64,000 nucleotides of DNA, taken from contig CAWETL010000006.1 in NCBI GenBank assembly GCA_963812085.1, positions 186,001 through 250,000 of the forward strand. The letters run 5' to 3'. The notes beneath the pieces were generated by a model. That model did not search any database and was not told the origin of the DNA. It was given only the letters and a program-made list of their open reading frames with translations. Positions within the stretch are counted from its first letter, which is position 1, and every line of letters begins with the position of its first letter. Both the position numbers and the translations under genes were made by a program. This document shows, piece by piece, positions 19,455-30,329 of the stretch. Source of the DNA: SPDF01 sp963812085. Its GTDB lineage: Bacteria; Gemmatimonadota; Gemmatimonadetes; Gemmatimonadales; GWC2-71-9.

Positions 19455-19505
19455 AACAAGGAGATGCGACTTCAATCGACCATACCCGGACCAGGAGCAC
19501 TCTCA

Positions 19506-20057
19506 ATGCGTACTCGAATTCTCTCCTCACTGGTGCTGGCCGCGCTCGCCGCCGCCACTGGCGCTTCGGCGCAGACGCCGGCCGACGAGGCCACCTCGGG
19601 TAATGCCACGGCGCTGGCCAAGCAGCTCGGGCTCTACGTCTTCCCCGCCAAGGGGCAGAACGCGACCCAGCAGGCCACCGACGAGGCAGCCTGCTACAAT
19701 TGGGCGGTCCAGCAGACCGGCATCAACCCGATGGCGCCGGCGCCCAACGCCGACTCCGCCGCCAAGGTCGAAGCGGCCAAGATGAACGCCGCGACCCAGG
19801 GCGCGGCGGTGGTGGGCGGGGCCAAGGGCGCCGCGGCCGGCACCGCCATCGGAGCCATTGCCGGCAACACCGGCGAGGGAGCGGCGATCGGCGCGGTGGT
19901 CGGCGGACTGGCCGGGCGGCGGGCCCGCAAGGAGGCCGAGCAGCAGGCGGAGGTCTACGGGGCGCAGGCGGCCCAGGCCAAGGAGCAGCAGAACATGGCC
20001 ACATTCGCCCGCGCGATGACCGCCTGCCTGACCGGAAAGGGCTATACCGTCAACTGA
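19506..20057 (+). CDS. Glycine-zipper (YMGG-like) exported protein
   Basis: 183 residues; signal MRTRILSSLVLAALAAATGA with cleavage after SAQ, from the ATG with AGGAGC upstream. Residues about 100-150 form a glycine-zipper hairpin (GAAAGTAIGAIAGNTGEG, AAIGAVVGGLAGRRARK) of the YMGG/OmpA-like zipper type, which inserts in or associates with membranes. Two Cys (AACYNW and TACLTGKGY) may pair. It lies 51 nt after the large surface protein and is followed by a strong terminator, so these two genes probably form a transcription unit for envelope proteins. Precise function unknown. Confidence 0.8.
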   Translation: MRTRILSSLVLAALAAATGASAQTPADEATSGNATALAKQLGLYVFPAKGQNATQQATDEAACYNWAVQQTGINPMAPAPNADSAAKVEAAKMNAATQGAAVVGGAKGAAAGTAIGAIAGNTGEGAAIGAVVGGLAGRRARKEAEQQAEVYGAQAAQAKEQQNMATFARAMTACLTGKGYTVN

Positions 20058-20080
20058 CGGCTGGAGCGGACAGTAGAGCA

Positions 20081-20110
20081 AACGGGCCCCCGAGCGATCG
20101 GGGGCCCGTT
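20081..20110 (+). terminator. Rho-independent-type terminator after the glycine-zipper gene
   Basis: Perfect inverted repeat: arms AACGGGCCCCCGA and TCGGGGGCCCGTT (13 bases each), loop GCGA, 23 nt after the stop. The downstream T-run is weak (GTTGCTGT). It separates the envelope-protein unit from the desaturase gene. Confidence 0.8.
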
Positions 20111-20226
20111 GCTGTAACCCATTTGACTGGAACGATATGAGCCGTCCGGCGTGTCTCAAATCAGGCGCCAACACCTCCTCGGCAGTATATTTGAAGTCGC
20201 CCGATCCCCGGGCCCTACGAGGACAA

Positions 20227-21344
20227 ATGATGATCGATACGCCGCCGACCGCTGCCCGTGCAGCCGAGACGACACAGAAGACCATTGACTGGAACGCGAT
20301 GCTCGCCCCCTACCGCCGTCCGGTAGGGTGGAAAAGCGTCTTTCAGCTGGCCACCACCGCCCTCCTCCTCGCCGCGTTCTGGTTCGGCGCGGTCTGGAGC
20401 CTCGAGGTGGGCTACTGGCTCACCCTGCTCCTGGCCGTCCCCGCCGCCATGATGGTGGTCCGGCTCTTCATGCTGCAGCACGACTGCGGCCACGGTTCCT
20501 TCTTTCGCTCGCAGAAGCTCAACAACCTCACCGGTGGCGTGCTCGGCGTCTTCACCCTCGTGCCCTACGCCTACTGGCGCCGCACCCACGCCATCCACCA
20601 CGCCACGAGCGGCAATCTCGACGTGCGCGGTCTGGGCGACATCGACACCCTCACGGTCCGCGAATACCTGAGCCGTTCGCGCCTGAAGCGCGTGATGTAC
20701 CGTCTGTACCGGCACCCCGCGGTGCTCCTCCTGGTGGGACCGACCTGGCAGTTTGTCCTCAAGCACCGGCTCCCGCTCGACGTCCCGAAGGGCTGGAAGC
20801 GCGAGCAGATCGGTGTGCAGCTCACCAACGTGGCGCTCGCCGCGGTGATCCTGCTGATGTGCTGGACCCTCGGCTGGGACCGCTTTCTGATGGTGCAGCT
20901 CCCGATCACGCTCATCGCCGGCTCCATCGGCGTGTTCCTCTTCTACGTGCAGCACCAGTACGAGGACACCTACTGGCGCTACCGCGAGGCGTGGAACTAC
21001 TTCGCCGCCGGCCTCGAGGGGGCGTCGCACCTGACGATGCCGAAGCCGCTGCAGTGGGCCACCGCCAGCATCGGCCTCCACCACATTCACCACATCGCGA
21101 GCCGGATCCCGAACTACGAGCTGCAGCGGGCCTACGACAACCACCCCGAACTGCGGCAGGTGACGCGGCTCTCCTCTGGAAGAGCGTCACCACGCTCCGC
21201 CTCACGCTCTGGGACGAGGACGAGAAGCGCCTGGTCGGCTTCCGCGAACTGCGCGGCATCCGCCAGCGGATCCTGGAGCGGACGGCACCGGGCGCCGCCA
21301 TCACCGCCACGAAGCCGGAGGTCGTGCCGGCCACGTGGCAATGA
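20227..21344 (+). CDS. Membrane fatty acid desaturase, delta-12 type (frameshifted near 3' end)
   Basis: Di-iron integral membrane desaturase that introduces a double bond into acyl chains. All three histidine boxes are visible: HDCGH (in LQHDCGHGSFF), HAIHH (in RRTHAIHHATSG) and HHIHH (in GLHHIHHIASRIPNYELQ). Hydrophobic segments flank them (TTALLLAAFWFGAVWSLEVG, LTLLLAVPAAMMVVRLF). The frame breaks at about 21173, where a CC likely should be CCC; afterwards the second frame reads SLWKSVTTLRLTLWDEDEKR... to TGA 21344. About 372 residues when joined. ATGs at 20227 and 20230 are both possible; GAGGA at 20219-20223 favours the second. The stop overlaps the M61 peptidase start (ATGA). Delta-12 position is inferred. 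Confidence 0.88.
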
Positions 21345-23186
21345 TCACGGCGGGCCGGCTGCTCCGGCGCATCGCCGTCACGGGGGCCGTCGCGCTGTTC
21401 GCGGCGGCCCCTCTGGCTGCGCAGGAGCTGCGGTACGAGGTCACGTTCCCGAACGCCGTGCACCACGAGGCCCAGATCACGCTCACGGTGGGCAACCTGC
21501 CGCGCCGTCCGGCGGTCTTCCAGATGAGCCGCTCCTCGCCCGGGCCGCTACGCCCTGCACGAGTTCGCCAAGAACGTCTACAGCGTGCGCGCCGAGGACG
21601 GACAGGGACATCCGCTCCCGGTCACGCGGCCCGACCCTTACTCCTGGCAGGTGGCGGGGCACGCCGGGCTGGTGCGGCTCACGTACACGCTCTACGCCGA
21701 CCGGACCGACGGCACCTATTCCCAGGTGGACGAGACCCACGCTCACCTCAACATGCCGGCCAGCTTCATCTGGGTGCGCGGACTCGAGACCTGGCCGATG
21801 TCCGTGGCCTTCCATGCGCCCGCGGGTTCCAAGTGGAGGCCGGCCACCCAGCTGTACCCCACCACCGACCCGTTCCGCTTCACCGCGCCCAACCTGCAGT
21901 ACTTCATGGACAGCCCCGTCGAGCTGAGCGACTACGCCGTTCGGGAATGGACCGTCACCACGGTGGCCGGCACCTTTCCGGTGCGGATCGCGCTCCACCA
22001 CACCGGCACCGACGCCGAGCTGGACAGCTACGTGGCGATGATGAAGAAGGTGGTCCAGCAGGAGATCGCCGTGTACGGCGCGACGCCGCGCTACGACGTC
22101 GGGAGCTACACCTTCATCGCCGACTACCTGCCCTGGGCCTCGGGCGACGGCATGGAACACCGCAACTCCACCATCATCACCTCCTCGCGCTCACTCGAGA
22201 CCGGCGCGATGGCCCTCATCGGCACCGTGGCCCATGAGTATTTCCACTCCTGGAACGTGGAGCGCATCCGGCCCCGGTCGCTGGAGCCGTTCGACTTCAC
22301 GCGGGCCAACATGTCGGGGGAGCTCTGGTTCGCGGAGGGGTTCACCAGCTACTACGGGCCGCTCTTCCTCCGCCGCGCGGAGATCACCTCGCTCCAGGAC
22401 TACGCGCACGGCCTCTCGGGCGGCATCAACGCCGTGATCAACGATCCCGGCCGGCAGTTCGCGAGCCCGGTGGAGATGAGCCAGCAGGCGCCGTTCGTGG
22501 ACGCGGCCACCTCGATCGACCCCACCAACGAGGACAACACCTTCATCTCGTACTACACCTGGGGCTCGGTGCTGGGGCTGGCGCTCGACCTGTCGCTCCG
22601 GAAGGAATTCGGGAAGCCGCTCGACGGGTTCATGCGGATGATGTGGACCAAGTACGGCCAGTCCGAGGTGCCGTACACCCTGCAGGACCTGCAGGCGACG
22701 CTGGTGGAATATTCCGGCAAGCAGGCGTTCGCGGACGATTTCTTCGCCAAGTACGTCCTGGGGCGCGAGGTGCCGGACCTGGCGGCGCTCCTCTCGCAGG
22801 CCGGACTGCTCCTCCGCCCCAGGAGTCCGGGAACCGCCTGGCTCGGGCCAGTCCGGATCCAGATCGACACGGCGGGCGGCAAGATCGCGGCGCCGACGCT
22901 GATCGGCTCCCCGCTCTACCAGGCCGGCCTCGACGCCGGCGACGTGATCCTGACCCTCGACGGAACCCCGCTCACCTCCGACAGCGCCTGGCAGGCCGTC
23001 CGCGCGGCGCACAAGCCGGGCGACGTGATCCCGGTGACCTACCGCGGACGCGGCCGGCAGAGCACGGTGAACGTGACTGTCGGCGCCGACACCCGGCTCG
23101 AGGTGGTCACCTACGAGGAGGCAGGCCTCCCGGTCACCGACGACATGCTGAAGTTCCGGCAGAGCTGGCTCGGCGCCAGGCAGTAG
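21341..23186 (+). CDS. M61 family metallopeptidase with PDZ domain (frameshifted)
   Basis: Zinc aminopeptidase of the M61 (glycyl aminopeptidase) family. Signal peptide MITAGRLLRRIAVTGAVALF with cleavage after PLAAQ. Domains: N-terminal beta domain (HEAQITLTVGNLP...), catalytic domain with HEYFHSWN (HExxH-type zinc motif), the downstream Glu in LWFAEGFTSYYG, and a C-terminal PDZ domain (IGSPLYQAGLDAGDVILTLD). The frame shifts near 21543, where GGG should be GG: the family stretch MSRSSPGRYALHEFAKNVYS is restored by removing one G. About 614 residues. Translationally coupled to the desaturase gene by an ATGA overlap, which is an unusual pairing. It converges with the M24 peptidase gene, with a palindromic repeat between them. 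Confidence 0.9.
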
Positions 23187-23194
23187 CGCCGCGT

Positions 23195-23243
23195 ACCGAG
23201 ATTGCTTCGTCGGCCCCTCTCGGGGCCTCCTCGCAATGACAGA
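23195..23243. repeat. REP-like interspersed palindrome
   Basis: Short palindromic element between the convergent M61 and M24 genes. It has outer arms around ATTGC (23201-23205) and GCAAT (23233-23237) and an inner hairpin GGCCCC/GGGGCC (23212-23217, 23222-23227). The flanking words GATTGCTTCGTCGG and CCTCGCAATGAC are those of the small palindromic repeat seen between genes in many unrelated bacterial genomes. It may act as a bidirectional terminator here. Confidence 0.75.
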
Positions 23244-23245
23244 AG

Positions 23246-24723
23246 CTACTTGCCGCTGCGACGCGCCTTCGCGGCGGCCTGCATCACCGCCTGGATTTCG
23301 CTGATCTCCCTCGGCGCCTTCGACAGCCATTCCACTCCAGTTCGCCGTGATCAGGTAGTCGTCCTCGATCCGGATGCCGATGTGGTTGTACCGCTCGACC
23401 ATCGGCCGCACCTTGGCGATGAACGCGCGGTTCTTCGGCGTGTCGGCCAGCATGTCGAGCAGCGCGGTGCTGATGTACACTCCGGGCTCGATGGTGAACA
23501 CCTCGTTCAACTGGAAGATCCCCGTCGGCGAGTACGAATAGCCGCCGGCGTCGTGCACCTCGAGCCCGATGCCGTGCCCGGGACCGTGCGCCATGTAGAG
23601 GAAGGCCTGGGTGCACACCACGGGGACGCGCTGGCAGCGGGCCGCGTCGGCCCAGGGCGGGTCGAAGGTGGCATCGGGCCCCTCGGTAAGTCCGAGTTTG
23701 GCGAGTTCGGTGGCCATGACGGCCCGGATGGCCGCCTCGCCGGTGCTGACCTTCGCACCGGGGCGGGCCTCGCGCTCCGCCGCACGTTGCGCCGAGCGCA
23801 CGATGGAATAGACGGCCGCCTGATCGGCGGTGTAGGTGCCGTTCACCGGGAATGGTGCGGGTGACGTCTCCCGCGTAGCCGTCGTAGAGGGCCCCCATGT
23901 CCATCACCACGATCTCGCCGGCTTCCATGACGCGGTCGTTGGCGCGGTAGTGGTAGCTGGTGGAGTTGGGGCCGGAGCCGATGATGGCGCGGAACGAGGG
24001 GCCCGAGGCGCCGGCCATCCGGAAGGTGTAGTCGGTGAGGGCGTGGATCTGGCCTTCGTTGACGCCGGGATGCACCGCCTTCATCGCCGCGAGTTCGCCC
24101 ATGACCGAGATGTCCACTGCCTTCCGGAGGAGCGCGATCTCCGCCGGGCTCTTGACCACCATCAGCGAATCGAGGATGGCGTCGGCGCTCTTGACGGTCA
24201 CGTTCGGGTGCGCCGCCCAGAACCGCTCCACGAAGTACCGCTCGGCACTGAGCGAGTCGGTCGTGCGGTAGTCGCGGCTGTGCGCGTCGGTCACCGTCCA
24301 GAGCGTGCCGCGGCCGGCCATCGCGTCCATGACGCCGCGGAGCTGGTCGCGGGCCCGGAGGCCCAGCCCGATCCGGTGCTCGAGATCAGCCGAATCGGGT
24401 GCGAAGCCGTCGTACAGCGCGCGCCGCGGATCGATGGGCGGCTCGAACAGCATCTGGTAGGCGATGTGCCCGCCCCGCACCGCCATGACGAAGACGGCAT
24501 TGGGCCGGCGGTATCCCGTCAGGTACTCGAAGGCGGGCAGCTGGTGGAAGTCGGCCTCGTCGGTCATCGACTCGCCGGCGCCGAAGGAGAGGAGCACCCC
24601 GTCGGCCAGGTGCGCGGCCACGGTGTCCCGCCGCGCGGCGTACTCGGCGGTCGGAATCTGGGCGGCCAGGGGGCCGGCGGCGACCAGCAGTATCACGATA
24701 CCAGCGGCAGACAGTCGGGACAT
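23246..24723 (-). CDS. Exported Xaa-Pro aminopeptidase (M24, frameshifted)
   Basis: Metal-dependent aminopeptidase P-type enzyme removing N-terminal residues before proline. Signal peptide MSRLSAAGIVILLVAAGPLA, cleavage after AAQ. An N-terminal AMP_N domain (AEYAARRDTVAAHLADGVLL, FHQLPAFEYLTGYRRPN) is followed by the pita-bread fold with metal ligands in VVMDMGALYDGYAGDVTRT, HGPGHGIGLEVHD, FTIEPGVYI and GIRIEDDYLIT. The frame shifts near 23846 (one extra C in the plus-strand run) and near 23340; correcting the second gives the conserved EWLSKAPREISEIQ ending and a stop at 23246. About 492 residues. Identity secure; periplasmic location inferred. Confidence 0.9.
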
Positions 24724-24890
24724 CCGGGGCTCCGGGCTAAGGTCGGACGGGGCAGCAGCTTGGGAATCTGGTGGCACAGGCCCGGGACCGCCAACCGGGC
24801 CCCTTGCCCTCCCTCGATTCGAAGGACACTCTATGGGGTTCCCATTCTTGAAATTCGGTCCTTCGGCGCCCTTCTGGGGAGAACCCTGAC

Positions 24891-27593
24891 GTGTCCGTGA
24901 TTCCCCCCAAACTCGCCGACTCGCTCGCCGATCGATACCGTTTCGAGCGCGAACTCGGCGCCGGCGGCATGGCCACCGTGTACCTGGCCCAGGACATCAA
25001 GCACGATCGCAAGGTGGCGGTCAAGGTGCTGCGTCCCGAACTCGGCGCCGTGATCGGCGCCGAACGCTTCCTGGCCGAGATCAAGACCACCGCCAACCTG
25101 CAGCACCCTCACATCCTCGGGTTGATCGACTCGGGGGACGCCGACGGCCTCCTCTATTACGTCATGCCGTTCGTCGAGGGCGAGACCGTCCGCGACCGGA
25201 TCAGCCGCGAAAAGCAGCTGCCGGTGGCCGACGCGGTGCGCATCGCCACCGAGGCCGCCTCGGCGCTCGACTACGCGCACCGGCACGGCATTATCCATCG
25301 CGACATCAAGCCGGAGAACATCCTGCTGCACGACGGCTCCGCGCTGGTGGCCGACTTCGGCATTGCGCTGGCGGTGAGCACCGCCGGTACGAGGATGACC
25401 GAGACCGGCATGAGCCTCGGCACGCCGCACTACATGAGCCCCGAGCAGGCGATGGGCGAGCGCGAGATCACCGCGCGCTCCGACGTGTACGCGCTGGGTT
25501 GCGTGCTCTACGAGATGCTCACCGGCGACCCGCCGTTCACCGGTTCGACGGCGCAGGCGATCGTGGCGCGGGTGGTCACCGAGAACCCCCGCTCGCTCAT
25601 CGGTCAGCGGCACACGATTCCGCCGCAGGTGGAAGCGGCAGTACTGACGGCGCTGGAGAAGCTTCCGGCCGACCGGTTCAGTTCGGCAGCGGAGTTTGCC
25701 GCGGCACTGGCGAATCCCAGCTTCGCCACGCGGGCGACGGCGTCCGCGGTCGGCATTGCGCGTGCGGCGTCTCCCCGCACGCGCGTGCTGGTCGCCGGGC
25801 TGACTGCCATCGCGCTAGTGAGCACGGCCCTCGCCGCATGGGCGCTCTTCCGCCCGAAGCCGCCGGCGCCGGTCATCCGCTACAGCATGGGCCTCCCGCC
25901 CGACCAGGCAATGCGCCAGGGGATTCTCGGCGTCAACATCGCCCTCTCGCCCGACGGCAAGCGCCTGGTGTATGTCGGCCCCGGCGAGGGCGGGGACGAA
26001 CTCTGGGTCCGGGAACGGAACCGGCTCGATGCAACGCCCCTCGCCGGCACCCTCGGCGCATCCAACCCCTTCTTCTCGCCGGATGGCAGCCGGATCGCGT
26101 TCTCTACCGGCCAAAACGTCCTGTTGAAAGTGGTCGCCGTGAACGGAGGTCCTCCGATCACGCTTGCGGCCCCCGGCTCTGGGGCAGGGGGCGGCGGCGC
26201 CTGGGGACCCGATGGATGGATCTACTTCGACTCTCCCGCCGGGCTGAACCGCGTCCGGGCCGATGGCGGAAATCCCGAGCCCCTGATTCCGTACGACTCC
26301 ACCACTGGCGAGATCGGGCACGCCTGGCCGGCGGCTCTGCCGAATGGCAAGGGCCTTCTGTACCGCTCGAGGCGCAACCTGGACCCCACCGACTTCGACA
26401 TCGTCGCGTACGATTTCAAGACCCGGGAGCGGCACATCCTCACCAAGGGGCTGATGGCGCGGTACGTGGCCCCGGGGTACATGGTCTTCCTGCGGTCCGA
26501 CGGCGCCGTCCTCGCGGCGCCGTTCGACCAGGGTCGCCTCAAGATGACCGGCCCCGCGGTCCCCCTCTTCGAAGGGGTCATGACCAAGCCCTTCGGGTCG
26601 GCCGATTTCGCGATTTCATCGACCGGTGCTCTCGCGTACGTCCCGGGACTGGCGTCGAACGCTGGCGGAGTGGCGGAACTGGTCTATGTCAGCCGGGAGG
26701 GCCTCATCACGCCACTCGACCCACCGATGACCCTCAACCCGTCGGCAAATCCCGCCCTTAGCCTCTCGCCGGACGGAAAGCGGGTGGCACTCGACATCAT
26801 CGGCGTGGCATCACCGGACATCTGGATCAAGCAACTGCCATCCGGACCGCTGTCGCGCCTGACCTTCGACGGCCTGGGCTCGATCCGGCCTCAGTGGACG
26901 CCGGACGGGGGCTCGGTCCTGTACGTCTTGAATCCGGACAGCGGATCGCAATCAGTATGGAAGAAGCGCGCGGACGGCAGCGCGGCGGCCGAGCTGGTCT
27001 GGCGGGTACCGGGGCGTGCGATCGCCGAGGCGTCCCTCTCGCACGACGGTCAATGGCTGATCTATCGAGTCGTGGAAGCCAATGGCAACCGGGACATCTA
27101 CGCCGTGCGGCCGGGGCGCGACACGGTGGCCACTCCCCTGCTGACGGCGCCATATAGCGAGAGCGGGGCGGCACTCTCGCCCGACGGCAAGTGGCTGGCG
27201 TACACGTCGAACGAATCCGGGCAGGACGAGATCTTCGTGCGACCGTTCCCGAACACCGGTGCGGGGCGCTGGCAGGTGTCCACCCGGGGCGGCTCCGCCG
27301 CGCGCTGGGCCCACAGCGGGAGGGAGCTCTTCTTCGAAGCCCCCTCCGGCGACCTCATGGTGGTGCCGATCACCCCGGGGACCACGTTCGTGCCCGGTGA
27401 GCCCCGCCGCCTCCTTCCCCTCGGCGGGGGACTCTTCAATTCCACGATCGTCCCGTATTACGACATCACCCCCGACGACAAGCGTTTCCTGATGGTCCGA
27501 CTCGCGTCGGTCAACCAGGCGCCAGGCGCCGGTCAGCTGGTAGTGGTGGACAACTGGAACGAGGAACTCAAGGCCAAGATGGGGAAGAAATAG
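24891..27593 (+). CDS. Ser/Thr kinase 1 of array: PknB-type kinase + TM + PD40 propeller (intact)
   Basis: 900 residues. Cytoplasmic kinase domain at about residues 15-275: glycine loop GAGGMATVY (23-31), Lys45, HRDIKPEN with Asp138, DFG at 155-157, activation loop MTETGMSLGTPHYMSPEQ. One membrane helix at about 299-320 (VLVAGLTAIALVSTALAAWA) puts the C-terminal 570 residues outside the inner membrane. That part is a TolB/WD40-like propeller with repeated SPDGK/R motifs (LSPDGKRLVYVG, FSPDGSRIAF, SPDGKWLAYTSNESGQDEIF). Class B kinase (NLQHPHIL, YALGCVLYEML). Start is GTG, with GGGGAGA upstream. One base separates its stop from kinase 2. Ligand and targets unknown. Confidence 0.93.
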   Translation: MSVIPPKLADSLADRYRFERELGAGGMATVYLAQDIKHDRKVAVKVLRPELGAVIGAERFLAEIKTTANLQHPHILGLIDSGDADGLLYYVMPFVEGETVRDRISREKQLPVADAVRIATEAASALDYAHRHGIIHRDIKPENILLHDGSALVADFGIALAVSTAGTRMTETGMSLGTPHYMSPEQAMGEREITARSDVYALGCVLYEMLTGDPPFTGSTAQAIVARVVTENPRSLIGQRHTIPPQVEAAVLTALEKLPADRFSSAAEFAAALANPSFATRATASAVGIARAASPRTRVLVAGLTAIALVSTALAAWALFRPKPPAPVIRYSMGLPPDQAMRQGILGVNIALSPDGKRLVYVGPGEGGDELWVRERNRLDATPLAGTLGASNPFFSPDGSRIAFSTGQNVLLKVVAVNGGPPITLAAPGSGAGGGGAWGPDGWIYFDSPAGLNRVRADGGNPEPLIPYDSTTGEIGHAWPAALPNGKGLLYRSRRNLDPTDFDIVAYDFKTRERHILTKGLMARYVAPGYMVFLRSDGAVLAAPFDQGRLKMTGPAVPLFEGVMTKPFGSADFAISSTGALAYVPGLASNAGGVAELVYVSREGLITPLDPPMTLNPSANPALSLSPDGKRVALDIIGVASPDIWIKQLPSGPLSRLTFDGLGSIRPQWTPDGGSVLYVLNPDSGSQSVWKKRADGSAAAELVWRVPGRAIAEASLSHDGQWLIYRVVEANGNRDIYAVRPGRDTVATPLLTAPYSESGAALSPDGKWLAYTSNESGQDEIFVRPFPNTGAGRWQVSTRGGSAARWAHSGRELFFEAPSGDLMVVPITPGTTFVPGEPRRLLPLGGGLFNSTIVPYYDITPDDKRFLMVRLASVNQAPGAGQLVVVDNWNEELKAKMGKK

Positions 27594-27594
27594 G

Positions 27595-30329
27595 ATGACC
27601 GACCCGCTTCCCCGCCTGTCCGCCGCCCTCGCCGACAAGTACCGTGTCGAGCGGGAACTCGGCCAGGGCGGCATGGCCACGGTGTACCTGGCGCAGGACA
27701 TCAAGCACGACCGCAAGGTGGCGCTCAAGGTCCTCAAGCCGGAGCTGGCCGCCGTCATCGGCGCCGACCGATTCGTGGTGGAAATCAAGACCACCGCGGC
27801 GCTGCAGCATCCCCACATCCTGCCGCTCTTCGATTCCGGCACCGCCGACGGCTTCCTCTACTACGTGATGCCGTTCATCGACGGCGAAACGCTCCGGAGC
27901 AAGCTCGATCGCGAGACCCAGCTCGGCATCGAGGAGGCGGTGCGGATCACGATGGCCGTGGCCGACGCCCTCGATTACGCCCACCGCCACGGGGTGATCC
28001 ACCGCGACATCAAGCCGGAGAACATCCTGCTCCACGACGGCCGCCCGATGGTGGCCGACTTCGGCATCGCGCTGGCGCTGAGCGCGGCGGCGGGCGGCCG
28101 GATGACCGAGACCGGCATGTCCCTCGGCACGCCGCACTACATGAGTCCGGAGCAGGCCACGGCGGAAAAGCTGATCACCGCCCGGTCCGACGTCTACTCG
28201 CTCGGCAGCGTGCTCTACGAGATGCTCACCGGGAATCCGCCCCACGTGGGCGCCTCGGCGCAGCAGATCATCATGAAGATCGTCACCGACACCGCGCGCC
28301 CGGTGACGGAGCTCCGGAAGGCCGTCCCCCGGAATGTGGCGGACGCGGTGGCCAAGTCGCTGGAGAAGCTGCCGGCCGACCGGTTCGAATCGGCCAAGGC
28401 GTTCGGCGACGCGCTGGGCAACCCCGGCTTTTCGCTGCGAGGTCGAGCAGGCCGCGGGGGCGGCGCCGGGGGGCTCACACCGGCCGACCGCTGGAAGCGC
28501 GTCGCGGTGGCCGAGGTCTGCTCACCGCAGGCGCGCTGATCGGCGTGATGGCATTTCGCCGGAAGCCCCTGGACCAGAGCGCCGTGCGCTTCACGCTCGA
28601 GCCGGGACATGCCACCCGGCTCGCGATCCGCGGCAGTGCGGATGTCCCGTTCGCGCTGTCTCCCGACGGGCGGAGCATCGTCTTCGTCGGGCGGGACTCG
28701 ATCGGCCCCGGCAGCCGCCTGTATCTGCGCGGGCTCGACCGCATCGAGCCGGTCGCGATCCCGGGCACCGAGGACGCCATCTCGCCCTTCTTTTCGCCCG
28801 ACGGGCTCTGGATTGGTTTCGCCACCATGGCAGACCGAGAAGCTGAAGAAGGTGTCGGTTAGTGGCGGCCCCCCCGTCACCTTGGCGGCGGACCTCCCGA
28901 CGATTGTCGCCAGCACCTCATGGGGTGACGACGGCTTCATCGTGTACGTGCTCGAACGGCAGCGCCAGGCTGCGCGCGGTCTCCGCGAGGCGTCCAGATC
29001 CGGGAGTGGCACGACTCGCTCTTCGACAGCACCTTCGTGTCGCACGTCGACGGACTTCCTGGCGGGCGGGCGGGCTGGTCTCCCTCTTCGGGGGGCGCGG
29101 TGCACCGGCTGACGGCACGCATGACCTCGCGGTGCTCGACCTCGACACGAAGAAAGCGACGACGTCGTCGAAGGGGCCGCGCGCGGCTGGTACCTCGACC
29201 GGGCATCTCATGTACGTCACGGAAGAAGGCGCACTCTACGCAGCGGCATTCGACGCGAAGAAGCGCCGGATCGTCGGGGCCGCCGTCCCGCTCCTCGAGG
29301 GGGTACGCGCCGGCGGACACCCCCGACTTCGTGGTCGCGCAGAACGGCACGGCGCTCTACCGTCATAGGTGGCCTCGGCCCGGGGCCCGGTCACGATCGT
29401 CGTGGTGTCCACCGTGAAGCGGCCTCGCCGTCGACACGAGCTGGTCGTCGCGCGTCCCGGCAGCTACGGCCATGCCCAGGTTCTCGCCGGACGGCAGGCG
29501 CATCGCCGTGATGGCGAACGACGGCACCAAGCCTTCCCAGGTCTGGGTCTACGACATTGCCTCCGCCACGCTCTCCCAACTGACCTTCGACAGCGCAAAC
29601 GTCCGCCCATCCTGGTCCCCGGACGGCTCTCGCCTGGTGTTCAGCTCCTACCGGACCGGCAAGTGGCAGTTGTGGTGGGCGCCGGCCGACGGGACTCGGC
29701 CCTGGCGACGCCCGCGGTCGAGGGGCCGGGTGTGAACGGTTCCACGGAAACGTCGTGGTCCCGGGACGGCAAGTGGATCGTCTTCGATGGCCGCCCGGCG
29801 GAAGACTCCGTCGGTGCGGGTGCCGAGGACATCTTCACGATTCCCACGCACCGGCCAGCGCACCCGGCAACTCGCCGTCGGGACCCCTGCCGACGAGGAG
29901 TCCGGCTCCGTCTCCCCGGACGGTCGGTGGATCGCCTACACCTCCGACGAATCGGGGACGAGCCAGGTTTACGTCCGGCCCTTCCTGACCCCTGGCGCGC
30001 GGTCGCTGGTGTCCACGGGCCGTGGGATCGAACCGGTCTGGGTGTCCAACACGGAACTCGCCTACCGCAACGGCGACACCGACAGCCTGACCGTGGCACT
30101 GCTCGAGTTCGGTGCCACGATGCGCGTGGTCAGTCGTACCGCCCTCTTCGATTACGCGAAGTACGCCATGGGGGGATTCTCGTACCCGAACTACGATGTC
30201 TCCCGGGACGGGCAGCATTTCCTCGTGGTTCGACAGGCCGCCGTGCAGGCGGCGCCCGAGCCGATCGTGGTGCTGCACTGGTTCACCGAGGTCCAGCGGC
30301 GATTCGCCGAGCAAGGCACGGCACGATGA
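27595..30329 (+). CDS. Ser/Thr kinase 2 of array: kinase + PD40 propeller (heavily frameshifted)
   Basis: Starts MTDPLPRLSAALADKYRVER one base after the stop of kinase 1. The kinase domain is intact to about residue 285: GQGGMATVY, VIHRDIKPEN, ADFGIALAL, class A signature YSLGSVLYEMLTGNPPHVG. After about 28500 the frame changes at least six times, yet each segment still reads as propeller (FALSPDGRSIVFVG, FSPDGRRIAVMANDGTKPSQ, VSPDGRWIAYTSDESGTSQV) and the last one ends VVLHWFTEVQRRFAEQGTAR. Full span corresponds to about 911 codons, normal for the family. Either dense sequencing error or true decay of the sensor half; with kinase 10 it is the worst-broken copy. As read, only the kinase domain would be translated. 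Confidence 0.8.
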
